Source: a virus. Taken from it: a stretch of DNA of 39,040 nt. A model generated the notes under the pieces. That model was not told the origin of the DNA, ran no database searches, and saw only the letters and a program-made list of their open reading frames with translations. The DNA is taken from IMG/VR virus record IMGVR_UViG_3300031707_000062, positions 1 through 39,040 of that record; one strand, given 5' to 3'. Shown here piece after piece: positions 30,211-37,980 of the stretch. The stretch's first letter is position 1; each line of letters starts with the position of its first letter. The position numbers and the translations under genes were made by a program.

Positions 30211-31602
30211 ATGGCAAATCCCATCGATATTCCTCAAGATTTCAGCACGACTCTTAATGTTGGAGGCGGAATTGATGCCTCGCAAACGACAGGAATCGTT
30301 TTGACTTCTGTTTCGGGGCTTCCTACAGACGGAGGAATCCTTTGTTTTGATTGGGCTTCGCCCCTGGATACTTCTGCCGCGGAATATCTTGAATATACCG
30401 GTATCTCTGGAAACACATTAACGGGAGTAACCCGCGGAGCAGAAGGATTTTCAGGTCATGCACATACAAATGGTTGTACTGTTGTCGGAATTGTCAGCCG
30501 TGCTCATATTAAAAGACTTAGAGATAAATTAACTGGAAACGATGCCGTAGCTCTCCAGGATACAAGTGCAAATGAACTCTTAAAAACTTCTCCCGTTGCG
30601 TCCGCCGTAAACGAAATTACGATAGCGAATGCCGCGACAGGAAATGCTCCGTCACTAGCCCCTACGGGTGCAGATACCAATATTGATTTCATTTTAAAAG
30701 CAAAAGGGGCAGGAAATCTAAAATTCGGCACCGCCCTTTTAAAGTTTCCCAATGCCGATGGCTCAGCTAACCAGGCATTGATAACAGACGGAGCCGGGGT
30801 CTTAAGTTTTGGCTCAGTTGCCGGAGGATTGCATCTTTTTGCTACTTCTTACTCTCCCGGAAACATAATTGTAGCTCCTGACCTTGCGGCTCCTTATATT
30901 GTTCAAGAAGCAATCACGCTGGCAACAATTAAGATTTATTTGAAGGACGGCCCGAATACGGGTGCGACGGCGACAATAGTTCCTAAAAGAAATTCTAAAA
31001 AATTATTTACTACAGCTCCCACGATAGCAGCTTCTACTCAAAAAGACGCTATGGATGCAACGACCGGATGGGCCGGAACGGGAGTAACCGTAACAAATGA
31101 TACTTCAATTAAAAAAGAGGGTACGGGTTCGCTTAAGAATGTAATTGATGCTACAGGAAACAGAACCCTTGATAAAACTATTGGTTCGTTTGATGCCTCA
31201 ACCGCCAAAGCTATTTCGTTTTGGATTGGTTCAAATGCGGCAAATGTGTGCAGGTTCTACATAACAGACGGGACAAATACCTCTTATTTTAATATAGACA
31301 ATGTACCTTTGGTTTCAGCGGCTAACTTAAACTTTGCAAGAGTTTACTTAACCTCCGAAAAACTTAACAATCCCGACGCAAACTCAGGAACGAAATGCAA
31401 CATCGCCGCTATCACGCATATAGGTTTTGATACCTTAACAGCTTCTCAAACTTATTACATTGACGATATTGAACTTGAAAATTATTACACAGGGACTCCA
31501 GACATCACTGCCTTAGCCGCAGGGGATATTTTAAGTACGGATGTAACGGTCGTAGGCTCGACACTCTCGGGAGCAGGATTAGTCGTAGAGTATTACAAAT
31601 AA
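30211..31602 (+). CDS. Tail fibre / receptor-binding protein
   Basis: A 463-residue protein. The N-terminal 120 residues have ILCFDWASPLDTSAAEYLEY and TGVTRGAEGFSGHAHTNG, a phage-fibre attachment pattern. The middle is a fibre shaft (GADTNIDFILKAKGAGNLKF, ADGSANQALITDGAGVLSF). The C-terminal 190 residues have a jelly-roll carbohydrate-binding layout (KEGTGSLKNVIDATGNRTL, then ISFWIGSNAANVCRFYITDG and TYYIDDIELENYY). Receptor binding at the host surface is inferred. It is followed by a lectin-type protein two bases later. Confidence 0.75.
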   Translation: MANPIDIPQDFSTTLNVGGGIDASQTTGIVLTSVSGLPTDGGILCFDWASPLDTSAAEYLEYTGISGNTLTGVTRGAEGFSGHAHTNGCTVVGIVSRAHIKRLRDKLTGNDAVALQDTSANELLKTSPVASAVNEITIANAATGNAPSLAPTGADTNIDFILKAKGAGNLKFGTALLKFPNADGSANQALITDGAGVLSFGSVAGGLHLFATSYSPGNIIVAPDLAAPYIVQEAITLATIKIYLKDGPNTGATATIVPKRNSKKLFTTAPTIAASTQKDAMDATTGWAGTGVTVTNDTSIKKEGTGSLKNVIDATGNRTLDKTIGSFDASTAKAISFWIGSNAANVCRFYITDGTNTSYFNIDNVPLVSAANLNFARVYLTSEKLNNPDANSGTKCNIAAITHIGFDTLTASQTYYIDDIELENYYTGTPDITALAAGDILSTDVTVVGSTLSGAGLVVEYYK

Positions 31603-31603
31603 A

Positions 31604-32272
31604 ATGTTTGGAGAACTGTGGCGACATTTCGGTAAAACTGGCTTAATTGGATATTACCGATTAAACGGCAATTCAACGGACGAAAGCGGGAGTGGCAAAA
31701 ACGGCACGGATACTGCCATTACTTATTCTGATGCAAATGGAAGGTTTGGAAACGGTGCGGGTTTTAATGGCTCTTCCAGCAAAATTACTTTTTCAGCCAT
31801 TATTGCTCCTACCAGTACTTTTACTTTTTTGGCGTGGGTTAAGCCGACAAGCTTGGCAGCAGCACAAGATTTTCTTTCTTCTAATGCTGGAGTTATGGCG
31901 GCTCGTATAGGAGCAACCGGAGATATAGGTATTTTTGATTATGCGGCTTGGAGTACAAACGGTGTTTATTGGGATTCTCCGGTGGGGTTTTGCGTTGCGG
32001 GCAAATGGAACCTTCTTGCGTGGATGTACAATGCTACAACCGATAAGGGTAGGTTTTTTGGGGCTTCGGTTGATGGGTTTAACGATAGTGGCGAAGTTAC
32101 CAAAACAGTTGTTGGGGCAGGGGGAAAAAGCGGATACAGTTTTACAAACCTTGGGGGGCCAACCTTTACCTACTTCGGCGGGGCGATGGACGAAGTTGCT
32201 GCTTTTAACAAAATTATAACCCCGCAGGAAATTAAAAAATATTGGGACTCAATGAAACAGATAAATATATGA
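31604..32272 (+). CDS. LamG/concanavalin-like lectin, tail-tip protein
   Basis: A 222-residue beta-sandwich protein of the Laminin_G_3 type. GLIGYYRLNGNSTDESGSG and GNGAGFNGSSSKITF start the domain; FTFLAWVKPTS, KWNLLAWMYNATTDKGRFF and FTYFGGAMDEVAAFNKIITP complete it, the last being the typical closing signature (DEVAxFNKxLTPxEI). It probably binds a surface glycan together with the fibre upstream; the start is only two bases from that stop. Confidence 0.83.
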   Translation: MFGELWRHFGKTGLIGYYRLNGNSTDESGSGKNGTDTAITYSDANGRFGNGAGFNGSSSKITFSAIIAPTSTFTFLAWVKPTSLAAAQDFLSSNAGVMAARIGATGDIGIFDYAAWSTNGVYWDSPVGFCVAGKWNLLAWMYNATTDKGRFFGASVDGFNDSGEVTKTVVGAGGKSGYSFTNLGGPTFTYFGGAMDEVAAFNKIITPQEIKKYWDSMKQINI

Positions 32273-32472
32273 CCAAAAACACAATAATTTCACTAAAAGA
32301 TATTTACGACGTGGTTAATCGTATGGAAGACAAAATGGACAAGCGTTTGAACGCAATCGAGGGACGAGTAGATGTTTTGGAAGATTTTAGAGGTTGGATA
32401 CTTGGAGGACTGACTATAATCGGAATTTTTGTAAGCGGGTTCGCAACGTGGGTTTGGAAAAAACTAGGATGA
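32269..32472 (+). CDS. Holin-like protein (coiled coil plus TM helix)
   Basis: A 67-residue protein from the ATG in the ATGA overlap. An N-terminal amphipathic coiled coil (VVNRMEDKMDKRLNAIEGRV) is followed by one transmembrane helix (LGGLTIIGIFVSGFATWVW) and a KKLG end. This is the layout of XhlA-type/phage holin-associated proteins, and the endolysin gene follows with an ATGA overlap. Confidence 0.68.
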   Translation: MTKNTIISLKDIYDVVNRMEDKMDKRLNAIEGRVDVLEDFRGWILGGLTIIGIFVSGFATWVWKKLG

Positions 32473-33299
32473 AACTTTCTTTAATGAAGTTCTGGCAACA
32501 GGATCCAAAATGGTCTTCTGAAAAGCTGGGCACCTCGGCCGTAACAATCGGCGGATATGGGTGTGCTCTCTGCGCCCTGGCAATGATTGAGAAATATTAT
32601 AACTTCGATACCGACCCCCTCAAATTAAATCAGCTTTTAATTGACAAGAGTGTCTATGCCGAGCGCAACTTGATGAAATGGTGGGAAATAAACAAAGTCA
32701 ACGAATTTGTGAGCTTAAAAGAGTGGATTGACTGTTTGACTACCCCGGCCCCCCTAGAGAAAATTGATGCTGAACTGGAAGCCAGTAGGCCTGTAATTTG
32801 CCACGTTGACCTCAATCCCAATCAGCCCGGGCCCGACCATTTCATTGTAATCATCGGCAAGACCGAGGACGGACATTACATAATCTTCGATCCCTGGTAT
32901 AACGAAGATTCTGTATTTTTTGATTGGAGATATGGGGATCCAGCCAAAGGAATTTTCAGATTACTTTTAATTAATGGTCCTGTTCCCCAACCCGAGGCCC
33001 CCAAACCCTCGATAGCAGATCTACAGGGTCAAATAGATCAATGGGCGAAACACTTCGAGGATGTCAAAGAACACCTCAGACCAGCAGGAGTAATGCCAGG
33101 AGACGATTTACCCAAAATTATAGGCACGATAGATCAATTGGTTGCCCTTAAAAAAGAGTATACCGATCACCAAGCGGCAGATGCGGCTCAAGCAGAGAAA
33201 CCACAAAGCGAACCCTCAAATGAACAATTTCTTACCCAATTTATTTTTTGGAATTTCATTATTAAGTTTTTTTCGAAAAAGGAGGTGAGCAAGAAATGA
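32469..33299 (+). CDS. C39-like cysteine peptidase, putative endolysin
   Basis: A 276-residue protein. Papain-fold C39-family features: WQQD (Q10/Q11, oxyanion region), GGYGCALCALAMIEKYY with C32 as nucleophile, PDHFIVIIG with H124, and YIIFDPW with D141. These enzymes cut peptide crosslinks or process peptides; here the location between holin-like genes supports a cell-wall endopeptidase. Residues about 200-245 are a coiled coil, and the C-terminus has a hydrophobic segment (FLTQFIFWNFIIKFF) and basic end that may hold it at the membrane. Its 3' end contains the SD of the next gene. Confidence 0.75.
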   Translation: MKLSLMKFWQQDPKWSSEKLGTSAVTIGGYGCALCALAMIEKYYNFDTDPLKLNQLLIDKSVYAERNLMKWWEINKVNEFVSLKEWIDCLTTPAPLEKIDAELEASRPVICHVDLNPNQPGPDHFIVIIGKTEDGHYIIFDPWYNEDSVFFDWRYGDPAKGIFRLLLINGPVPQPEAPKPSIADLQGQIDQWAKHFEDVKEHLRPAGVMPGDDLPKIIGTIDQLVALKKEYTDHQAADAAQAEKPQSEPSNEQFLTQFIFWNFIIKFFSKKEVSKK

Positions 33300-33529
33300 A
33301 GAAATTTCTCAAAAAGATAGTTGATTTTCTCAAAAAGGTTTGGGATCGGTTGCCCAAAGAAGGCAAGGTAGCAGTCTATTTATTTGGGGCTGCAGTTCTT
33401 GAACAAATCTCAAAAGATATTAGACCCGAATTCTTTTCTTTTATTCCTTTAATATATCGACTGGCAATTTTCAACTTAATCGAAGTTTTCTTAGTTGAAA
33501 TGGTTAAAAGACTAAAAGCCTTAACTTAA
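33296..33529 (+). CDS. Small membrane protein, holin candidate, 77 aa
   Basis: A strong SD (AAAGGAGGTGA) and ATGA overlap with the peptidase gene. A basic amphipathic start (MKKFLKKIVDFLKKVWDRLP), two hydrophobic segments (KVAVYLFGAAVLEQI and LIYRLAIFNLIEVFLVEMV) and a basic C-terminus. This is compatible with a class II holin, or with a small scaffold of the lysis complex. Confidence 0.62.
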   Translation: MKKFLKKIVDFLKKVWDRLPKEGKVAVYLFGAAVLEQISKDIRPEFFSFIPLIYRLAIFNLIEVFLVEMVKRLKALT

Positions 33530-33545
33530 ATAGAAAAGGGGCGAT

Positions 33546-33692
33546 ATGGAAAATCTGCCTTTTGTTTTTCGAGCAATTTTGGCGATTTTGTCATGGTTCC
33601 TTTTAGATGTTCTTTTTTTAATTTTCATAAGTAGGTTTCATCACCGCCTCGACAAAGAAACCAAAGCGGAACGATGGGAAAAATACAAATAG
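33546..33692 (+). CDS. Small membrane protein, 48 aa
   Basis: GGGGCG stands just before the ATG. One long hydrophobic stretch (FRAILAILSWFLLDVLFLIFI) is followed by a charged cytoplasmic-type tail (RFHHRLDKETKAERWEKYK). Spanin-like or holin-associated function is possible from the lysis location, but no lipobox is seen. Confidence 0.55.
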   Translation: MENLPFVFRAILAILSWFLLDVLFLIFISRFHHRLDKETKAERWEKYK

Positions 33693-33751
33693 CTTTTGTT
33701 GTTGGAAGTTTACTTTTTTTAGTATTTGTTTATTTATTTAAACAAAAATGA
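33674..33751 (+). CDS. Membrane peptide, 25 aa
   Basis: It overlaps the previous gene and ends in an ATGA overlap with the next. Almost the whole peptide is one transmembrane helix (IAFVVGSLLFLVFVYLF) with KQK at the end. Such a peptide inside a lysis cassette could be a pinholin or single-TM regulator; support is limited to composition and overlaps. Confidence 0.45.
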   Translation: MGKIQIAFVVGSLLFLVFVYLFKQK

Positions 33752-34089
33752 GCAAAGAACCTTGTCTACTATGGGATGGTGCTAAACAAATAGGTGAACC
33801 TCGCGGGCTTATCTTGCGCGGAGAATGTCCGGTTGATTCATTCTGCCGAAAAGCTGTTTGTTTTTATATTTCTTCCGAAGAAGAAATGGCCCAAAGCTAT
33901 AAAACTCCGGAAGAGCGCGATGCGAGTTTGCAGCAGGAAATAAACTTTTATCTTGCGACCGGTAAATTGGCTCCCGAAACCAGCCCGGACCAAACGAGAA
34001 AATTTTTATCCAAGCTTAGAGAACATTTTCGTATCGAGGACGCTAAGAGGATAGAGCAACTTAGAAGGGATTTAATCAATGAGGGCTGA
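33748..34089 (+). CDS. Hypothetical protein, 113 aa
   Basis: A soluble protein starting MSKEPCLLWDGAKQIG, with three early cysteines (CPVDSFCRKAVC), then a long charged helix (EERDASLQQEINFYLATGKL, TRKFLSKLREHFRIEDAKRI). The cysteine group could bind zinc. It overlaps the peptidase-like gene by 11 bases. No family is recognised. Confidence 0.55.
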   Translation: MSKEPCLLWDGAKQIGEPRGLILRGECPVDSFCRKAVCFYISSEEEMAQSYKTPEERDASLQQEINFYLATGKLAPETSPDQTRKFLSKLREHFRIEDAKRIEQLRRDLINEG

Positions 34090-34714
34090 ACGAAATGAAC
34101 TTCCTTACACACCCGAGCATGAACCGGGCGGGCCTAAGGTTATCTTTTTGGCTCATGTAGATTATGTTCACAAACGAGGTATCCGGTGGCAACAAAAGGG
34201 AAGCATAGTTACTGGAGTTTTGGACGATATGGCCCCTGCCTCAATTCTTTTTTCCTGCTTAAGTGAGATTAAAGGCGATGCCTACTTTTCTACGGATGAG
34301 GAGAGTGGGATGCACTACGCGGAGAGATTGGCCCGTAAAATTCACAAACACTATCCTCCGCCCGGAAGAATACATAAATTTGGTTGTGACCGAAGTTGGA
34401 TGCCCACGGTAGTTGTCGTTGAGGTCACGGATATTAAAACAAACGCTGACATAGCTTTTGAGAATTTTGTTTTCTTTGACGCCGGTAAGATTCGAAAGAT
34501 TATGGATACTCCTAAACTGAAAGATGTTAAATATACCTTCCACGGAGCTTCAACTTGGGATGAAACGTATAGATTCGCAGAAGCCAAAATTCCTAGTTTT
34601 ACCATGAGCCTGCCTGTGGTGGGGGATTTTCATACCTATAAAGCTTGGGTGGATAAAGAGAAGTTGGGTAAATTCCGCAGGGTTTTACTAGAAATAGACA
34701 AAGCCCTTGGATAG
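34079..34714 (+). CDS. Putative zinc amidohydrolase/aminopeptidase (M28/M20-like)
   Basis: A 211-residue protein whose spacing of candidate metal ligands matches the M20/M28/M42 fold: HVD (H26, D28), GVLDD (D49, D50), TDEES (E74 as base, E75 as ligand), a later acidic residue (VTD, D118) and FHT (H185) near the C-terminus. The length is short for the family (usually above 300 residues), and no lid domain is present. The substrate is unknown: peptidoglycan stems, host peptides or N-acyl amino acids are possible. Its place after the lysis genes suggests cell-wall or host modification. Moderate confidence because the call rests on motifs. Confidence 0.55.
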   Translation: MRAERNELPYTPEHEPGGPKVIFLAHVDYVHKRGIRWQQKGSIVTGVLDDMAPASILFSCLSEIKGDAYFSTDEESGMHYAERLARKIHKHYPPPGRIHKFGCDRSWMPTVVVVEVTDIKTNADIAFENFVFFDAGKIRKIMDTPKLKDVKYTFHGASTWDETYRFAEAKIPSFTMSLPVVGDFHTYKAWVDKEKLGKFRRVLLEIDKALG

Positions 34715-34839
34715 GGTTGTATCCTTGAAAGACTTTTTGGGCAACTCTCGCTTGGGCAATAAAAGGGTAAGAGAAACCCAAGCACAGATAGGAGTTTGAC
34801 CTGCCAGAACAAACTTACAGCTCTAAAGAAAGTAAAGTT
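34715..34839 (+). other. Structured leader before phosphoesterase gene
   Basis: This 125-base gap has no separate gene. CCCT/AGGG (34704-34716) and GTTG/CAAC (34716-34745) can pair, and GCTTGGG (34750-34756) pairs with CCCAAGC (34777-34783). TTGGGCAA occurs twice, at 34737 and 34752. GGAG at 34791-34794 is a correctly spaced SD for an in-frame CTG at 34801. Confidence 0.5.
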
Positions 34840-35844
34840 ATGATTGAAAGAGGCGACTATCGGCCAAAGATTATAATTGATGGAAGCGGAACAGAAAGGG
34901 ACGTATCACCCGAAAAGTTCCGCCCTATCCCTGTTCCTGAAAATACGATTGTTTTCCCGGACAAAAAAGAGGTTGTTGTTGATTGGCGCAGGACATTTGA
35001 GAAAATAACCGAGATTACGAGGGATATTAATGCCGCCGAAATTGTCCAGGACGAGGGAATCTACCAACCCGTAATTACTCACCCAAGGTTGAAGTGGGCC
35101 ATGGGGATAAACTTTTCTGACCCCCACATCGGAAGTTACACCTCAGACCATGAACTTATCCGGGACATTTTAGACATCACTCTTAATATTCCCCATTCTT
35201 TTATTGTTGATACCGGAGACACTTTCAATAATGGTATTTGGGGAGGCCTTGCTTACGAAGATATAATCCCACCCTACTTACAAGCCTTTACAATAGAGGA
35301 TATGGCAAGGGAATTAGGAGACAAATATGCTGCGTGTGTTATTGGAAATCATCCAGAGTGGATGTTTACCGATGCCGGCATAAAACCAGAATTTATGTTT
35401 GCCAGATTAATAAAGGGGCCGATATTTCCAGGAATGGGACTTTTACATTTGGACATTGGCGGGCAAAAATATGATTGGGCGTTGGCACACGATTATTGGG
35501 GAAAGACGAAAAAGAATATCTTTAATGTTTGTATTAATTTAAGACAAAATGAGTATCCCAATGCAGATATTTTCTCGGTAGGTCACGAGCACATTTGGGG
35601 ATTTGGAACCGAAAAGATTGACGAACGAGTAGTTGGTTACATCAGACCAGGAACGGCCAAATTAATAGACCGATATGCGCGGATTCACGGAATAGCAAGG
35701 AGGGGGCAGGCGATGGGCATGGCAGTTCTTTTTAGGACAGACAAAAAAGAATTTGAGATAAAACCGATTGACAAGGCAGTTGCTTTTATGAAAGAGCAAA
35801 TGGTTTTGGCTGGTTATGAGGGGGCTTCAAGTTCGACGGTATAG
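34840..35844 (+). CDS. Metallophosphoesterase (calcineurin-like)
   Basis: A 334-residue protein (347 if it starts at CTG 34801, which has a better SD than ATG 34840). All five MPP motifs are present: SDPHIGS (D94, H96), TGDTFNNG (D127), IGNHPEW (N170, H171), ALAHDYW (H217) and VGHEHIWGF (H249, H251). Family enzymes hydrolyse phosphomono- or diesters using two metals; phage relatives may act on DNA ends, cyclic nucleotides or RNA 2',3'-phosphates. With the RNA ligase it could form an RNA repair set, but the genes are far apart. Its C-terminus overlaps the tmRNA-like attP candidate. Confidence 0.85.
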   Translation: MIERGDYRPKIIIDGSGTERDVSPEKFRPIPVPENTIVFPDKKEVVVDWRRTFEKITEITRDINAAEIVQDEGIYQPVITHPRLKWAMGINFSDPHIGSYTSDHELIRDILDITLNIPHSFIVDTGDTFNNGIWGGLAYEDIIPPYLQAFTIEDMARELGDKYAACVIGNHPEWMFTDAGIKPEFMFARLIKGPIFPGMGLLHLDIGGQKYDWALAHDYWGKTKKNIFNVCINLRQNEYPNADIFSVGHEHIWGFGTEKIDERVVGYIRPGTAKLIDRYARIHGIARRGQAMGMAVLFRTDKKEFEIKPIDKAVAFMKEQMVLAGYEGASSSTV

Positions 35845-35884
35845 ATTTATCTATCCGCAAGGGTTCAATTCCCTAAGCCCCCCT
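35820..35884 (+). other. Candidate attP resembling a tmRNA tRNA-like domain
   Basis: GGGGGCT (35820-35826) pairs perfectly with AGCCCCC (35876-35882). Between them stand TTCGACGG (35832-35839), the hallmark of tmRNA 5' ends, a short hairpin with TATAGA/TCTAT arms, and a T-arm AGGG-TTCAATT-CCCT (35860-35874). The 65 bases therefore have the layout of a tmRNA tRNA-like domain with its mRNA part removed. No CCA is encoded and one T-stem pair is mismatched. It lies next to the integrase stop, where attP usually sits, so integration at the 3' end of a host ssrA or tRNA gene is inferred. Confidence 0.65.
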
Positions 35885-35904
35885 GAACACAATTTGGCCT
35901 CAAT

Positions 35905-36912
35905 TTAGTCCCTGGCAAACAATTTTACAAGTAATGATTTTGATGTTCTTGCAACCTCAAAGGCAAAGCGTGTATCAACATCCACCGGCCACTTTCGAAC
36001 AGCCTCCTCAATTTTATCCAATATTTTACTCGTGGGAAGTTCTTTTGAGAATAAAGGGTGATTTTCAGCGCCTTTTTGAATATCGTCATAGGTGAATTTG
36101 GTATAGCCCATTGTCGTATTTACGTCGGCGTGTCCAACAAGCTTGGCTATTGTAAGAACGTCGGTTCCCTGACGGATATGCTCCATAATATAGGAGTTTC
36201 TAAAACAATGAGCGTGAACGTGTTTGTTTATTTCCGCAGCTTCGGCCTTTTCTCTGAGCATTGGATTAAAAGTTTGTTCAACGATTTTGTGTCCTCTCAG
36301 GGAAGTAAAAACTAAGTCTCGGGGTTTTTTGTTTTTGGAATATTCGGCCAGTTCATCCGCCAACTTCAAAGGAATTGGAACTTTTCTGTCCACCCCCGTT
36401 TTGGTGTCTTTAAAGACTGCGTAGTTTGAGTCAATCCCCAAGTATAAATTCTCTTTGGTAAGCGAGGCCATTTCATCAATACGACAGCCCGTTGAAGCAA
36501 GAAAGAAAATTGTCAATTTCGCCGTAAGGTTTCTTTCTCTTGTACGCTCTGGATTTACACCATGCTGGAGTCCCCTGACCATCGGAACATCTATAATTGC
36601 CTGGATTTCATCAATGCTTAATATTGTCGGGACCCTTTGCTGTTTCGGGAAGAAGGAAATATTTTCAGTTAAATGTATTTTCAAAAACTGCCCCAAATAG
36701 ATAAAAAGGAGGATATAGCCATTTAAGGTCTGGTTGCGACGCCCTTTCCGGCACATTTCTAAAATAAAGGATTCGGCGTTTTTGGCTGATAAATCATGCT
36801 TCCCCAGCCATACGAAGAAGTATCTAAATCTCCTCTCGACAGTTGTTAGCGAACTTTCTTTAAGGTGTTTGTTATAAACTAACCAGTTAAAGAATTCCTC
36901 TTTACGAGCCAT
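35905..36912 (-). CDS. int: Tyrosine recombinase (integrase)
   Basis: A 335-residue XerC/D-like phage integrase on the - strand. ATG 36912 is chosen because GGAAGG is spaced eight bases upstream; GTG 36936 is less likely. The N-terminal SAM-like domain (residues 1-85) is followed by the catalytic domain with STGCRIDEMASL (R144), DTKTGVDRKVP (Lys in the beta-hairpin), HAHCFRNSY (H235, R238), LVGHADVNTTMGY (H261, Y270). All catalytic residues are present, so it should be active. It is the main evidence that the phage is temperate; attP lies beside its stop. Confidence 0.95.
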   Translation of the reverse strand: MARKEEFFNWLVYNKHLKESSLTTVERRFRYFFVWLGKHDLSAKNAESFILEMCRKGRRNQTLNGYILLFIYLGQFLKIHLTENISFFPKQQRVPTILSIDEIQAIIDVPMVRGLQHGVNPERTRERNLTAKLTIFFLASTGCRIDEMASLTKENLYLGIDSNYAVFKDTKTGVDRKVPIPLKLADELAEYSKNKKPRDLVFTSLRGHKIVEQTFNPMLREKAEAAEINKHVHAHCFRNSYIMEHIRQGTDVLTIAKLVGHADVNTTMGYTKFTYDDIQKGAENHPLFSKELPTSKILDKIEEAVRKWPVDVDTRFAFEVARTSKSLLVKLFARD

Positions 36913-36969
36913 ATTCAACCTTCCCCATATTCTCACTTAATATGTTTTTAACAAGCTCTAAATTGGGCC

Positions 36970-36998
36970 TTGACAAGCATTTTAAATAGCCCTATAAA
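36970..36998 (+). promoter_or_regulatory. Sigma-70 promoter in the int-SSB intergenic region
   Basis: TTGACA (36970-36975), 17 bp, TATAAA (36993-36998) points rightward to the SSB-like gene, leaving a leader of about 170 bases. On the opposite strand the same bases read TTGTCA, with only a weak -10 after 17 bp, so a divergent integrase promoter may overlap here. This is the likely switch region, although no repressor gene was identified nearby. Confidence 0.75.
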
Positions 36999-37108
36999 TA
37001 ATATGCTACTGCTCTTTTTGATGTTATTGAGGCTAAATACGAAGCTTATAGTAATCTTCAGTTGAAATTCCGGCATTTCTTCGGAAGATTCCACTAGGGC
37101 GGAATAAA

Positions 37109-37126
37109 TAACTTCAAGTAACTTCA
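37109..37126. repeat. Tandem TAACTTCA repeats in the leader
   Basis: TAACTTCA occurs at 37109-37116 and 37119-37126, a 10-bp period equal to one helical turn, in the long leader of the SSB-like gene. Nearby are GAAAT/ATTTC (37060-37080) and GGAA/TTCC inverted repeats. Such phased repeats often bind a regulator or excisionase; with only two copies this is tentative. Confidence 0.4.
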
Positions 37127-37177
37127 GATAAAGAGCTGTAAGCAAGACCGAGTATATCAAACTAGGTCAACAAGTCA

Positions 37178-37966
37178 ATGACAAACGATTTGCCCGAAAA
37201 AAATGCTCTAGCTCTAATTTCCCAAAATGAAGAATTGGCCGCGTTATATAGAGACAATGCTCACGTAGGCGCTTCAAACTTGGCCGGCACTCTTCCCCAG
37301 CTTAAAATTCATACACAAGGCAAAAGTTCCTCTAATATTCTTGAAGACGGCAGCGAGCCAAACGATGGATGGTTTTTCTACAAACCGACCTCCGAGCAGT
37401 TTGAGACGGTAGAATGCCATGTTTTAACTATTAGCCGCGGTTATCGCTCGGAAGGTTTTCAAGGAAAACAAAATGTTTTTAATCAACTCTTAGGAGGCGT
37501 GATAATGGATGGGACCGACTTCAAACCTTTCATTCTTTACTTTACAGGACTCAAGCTTCAAAACCTTTGGGACTTCGGCAAGGAAGCCGGCAAATATACA
37601 AAAGCCAAGCCGATTCCTATCCCCATGTTTGCTCTCACGGTTATGTTTACGACCGAAAAGGTATCTCACAATTTCGGCAAAAGCTGGGTAGTTAAATTCG
37701 AAATTGAAAAGGATGAAAAAGGAATTCCGAAAGTGGTTACAGATCCGGGACTTTTCCAGTTCTTGAGAGACCACGTAGAAACGGTTGAAGAAACTATCAA
37801 TTCTTTGATTGCTGCCAAATCAACAGGCGAAGAAGAAGAACCGAATGTTCCGGTAACCCCAATAACGCCAACTGTCTCTGGAGAGCCGGAAGAGCAAGAA
37901 GATGTCCCGCCCCGCGAAGAGGAAGGCGAAAAAGAAGAAGATCCCGACGACGAGATTCCTTTTTAG
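37178..37966 (+). CDS. Single-stranded-DNA-binding-like protein with SSB C-terminal tip
   Basis: A 262-residue protein. The first 210 residues form a beta-rich core (ILYFTGLKLQNLWDFGKEAG, PMFALTVMFTTEKVS) that I do not match to a named fold. The last 55 are Pro/Glu/Asp-rich and end in DDEIPF. This tip is nearly the same as the host SSB end (DDDIPF), which docks replication and repair proteins, so an ssDNA-binding or SSB-mimic function is inferred. With no phage polymerase visible, it may recruit host replication factors. It has no SD and follows a 170-base leader with a consensus promoter. Confidence 0.68.
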   Translation: MTNDLPEKNALALISQNEELAALYRDNAHVGASNLAGTLPQLKIHTQGKSSSNILEDGSEPNDGWFFYKPTSEQFETVECHVLTISRGYRSEGFQGKQNVFNQLLGGVIMDGTDFKPFILYFTGLKLQNLWDFGKEAGKYTKAKPIPIPMFALTVMFTTEKVSHNFGKSWVVKFEIEKDEKGIPKVVTDPGLFQFLRDHVETVEETINSLIAAKSTGEEEEPNVPVTPITPTVSGEPEEQEDVPPREEEGEKEEDPDDEIPF

Positions 37967-37980
37967 GTTACATATCTGCC

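Noticed and set aside
35820-35884. Complete functional tRNA gene
   Set aside because: Only about 64 bases, no D-arm stem and no normal anticodon loop; a tmRNA-type end structure fits better.
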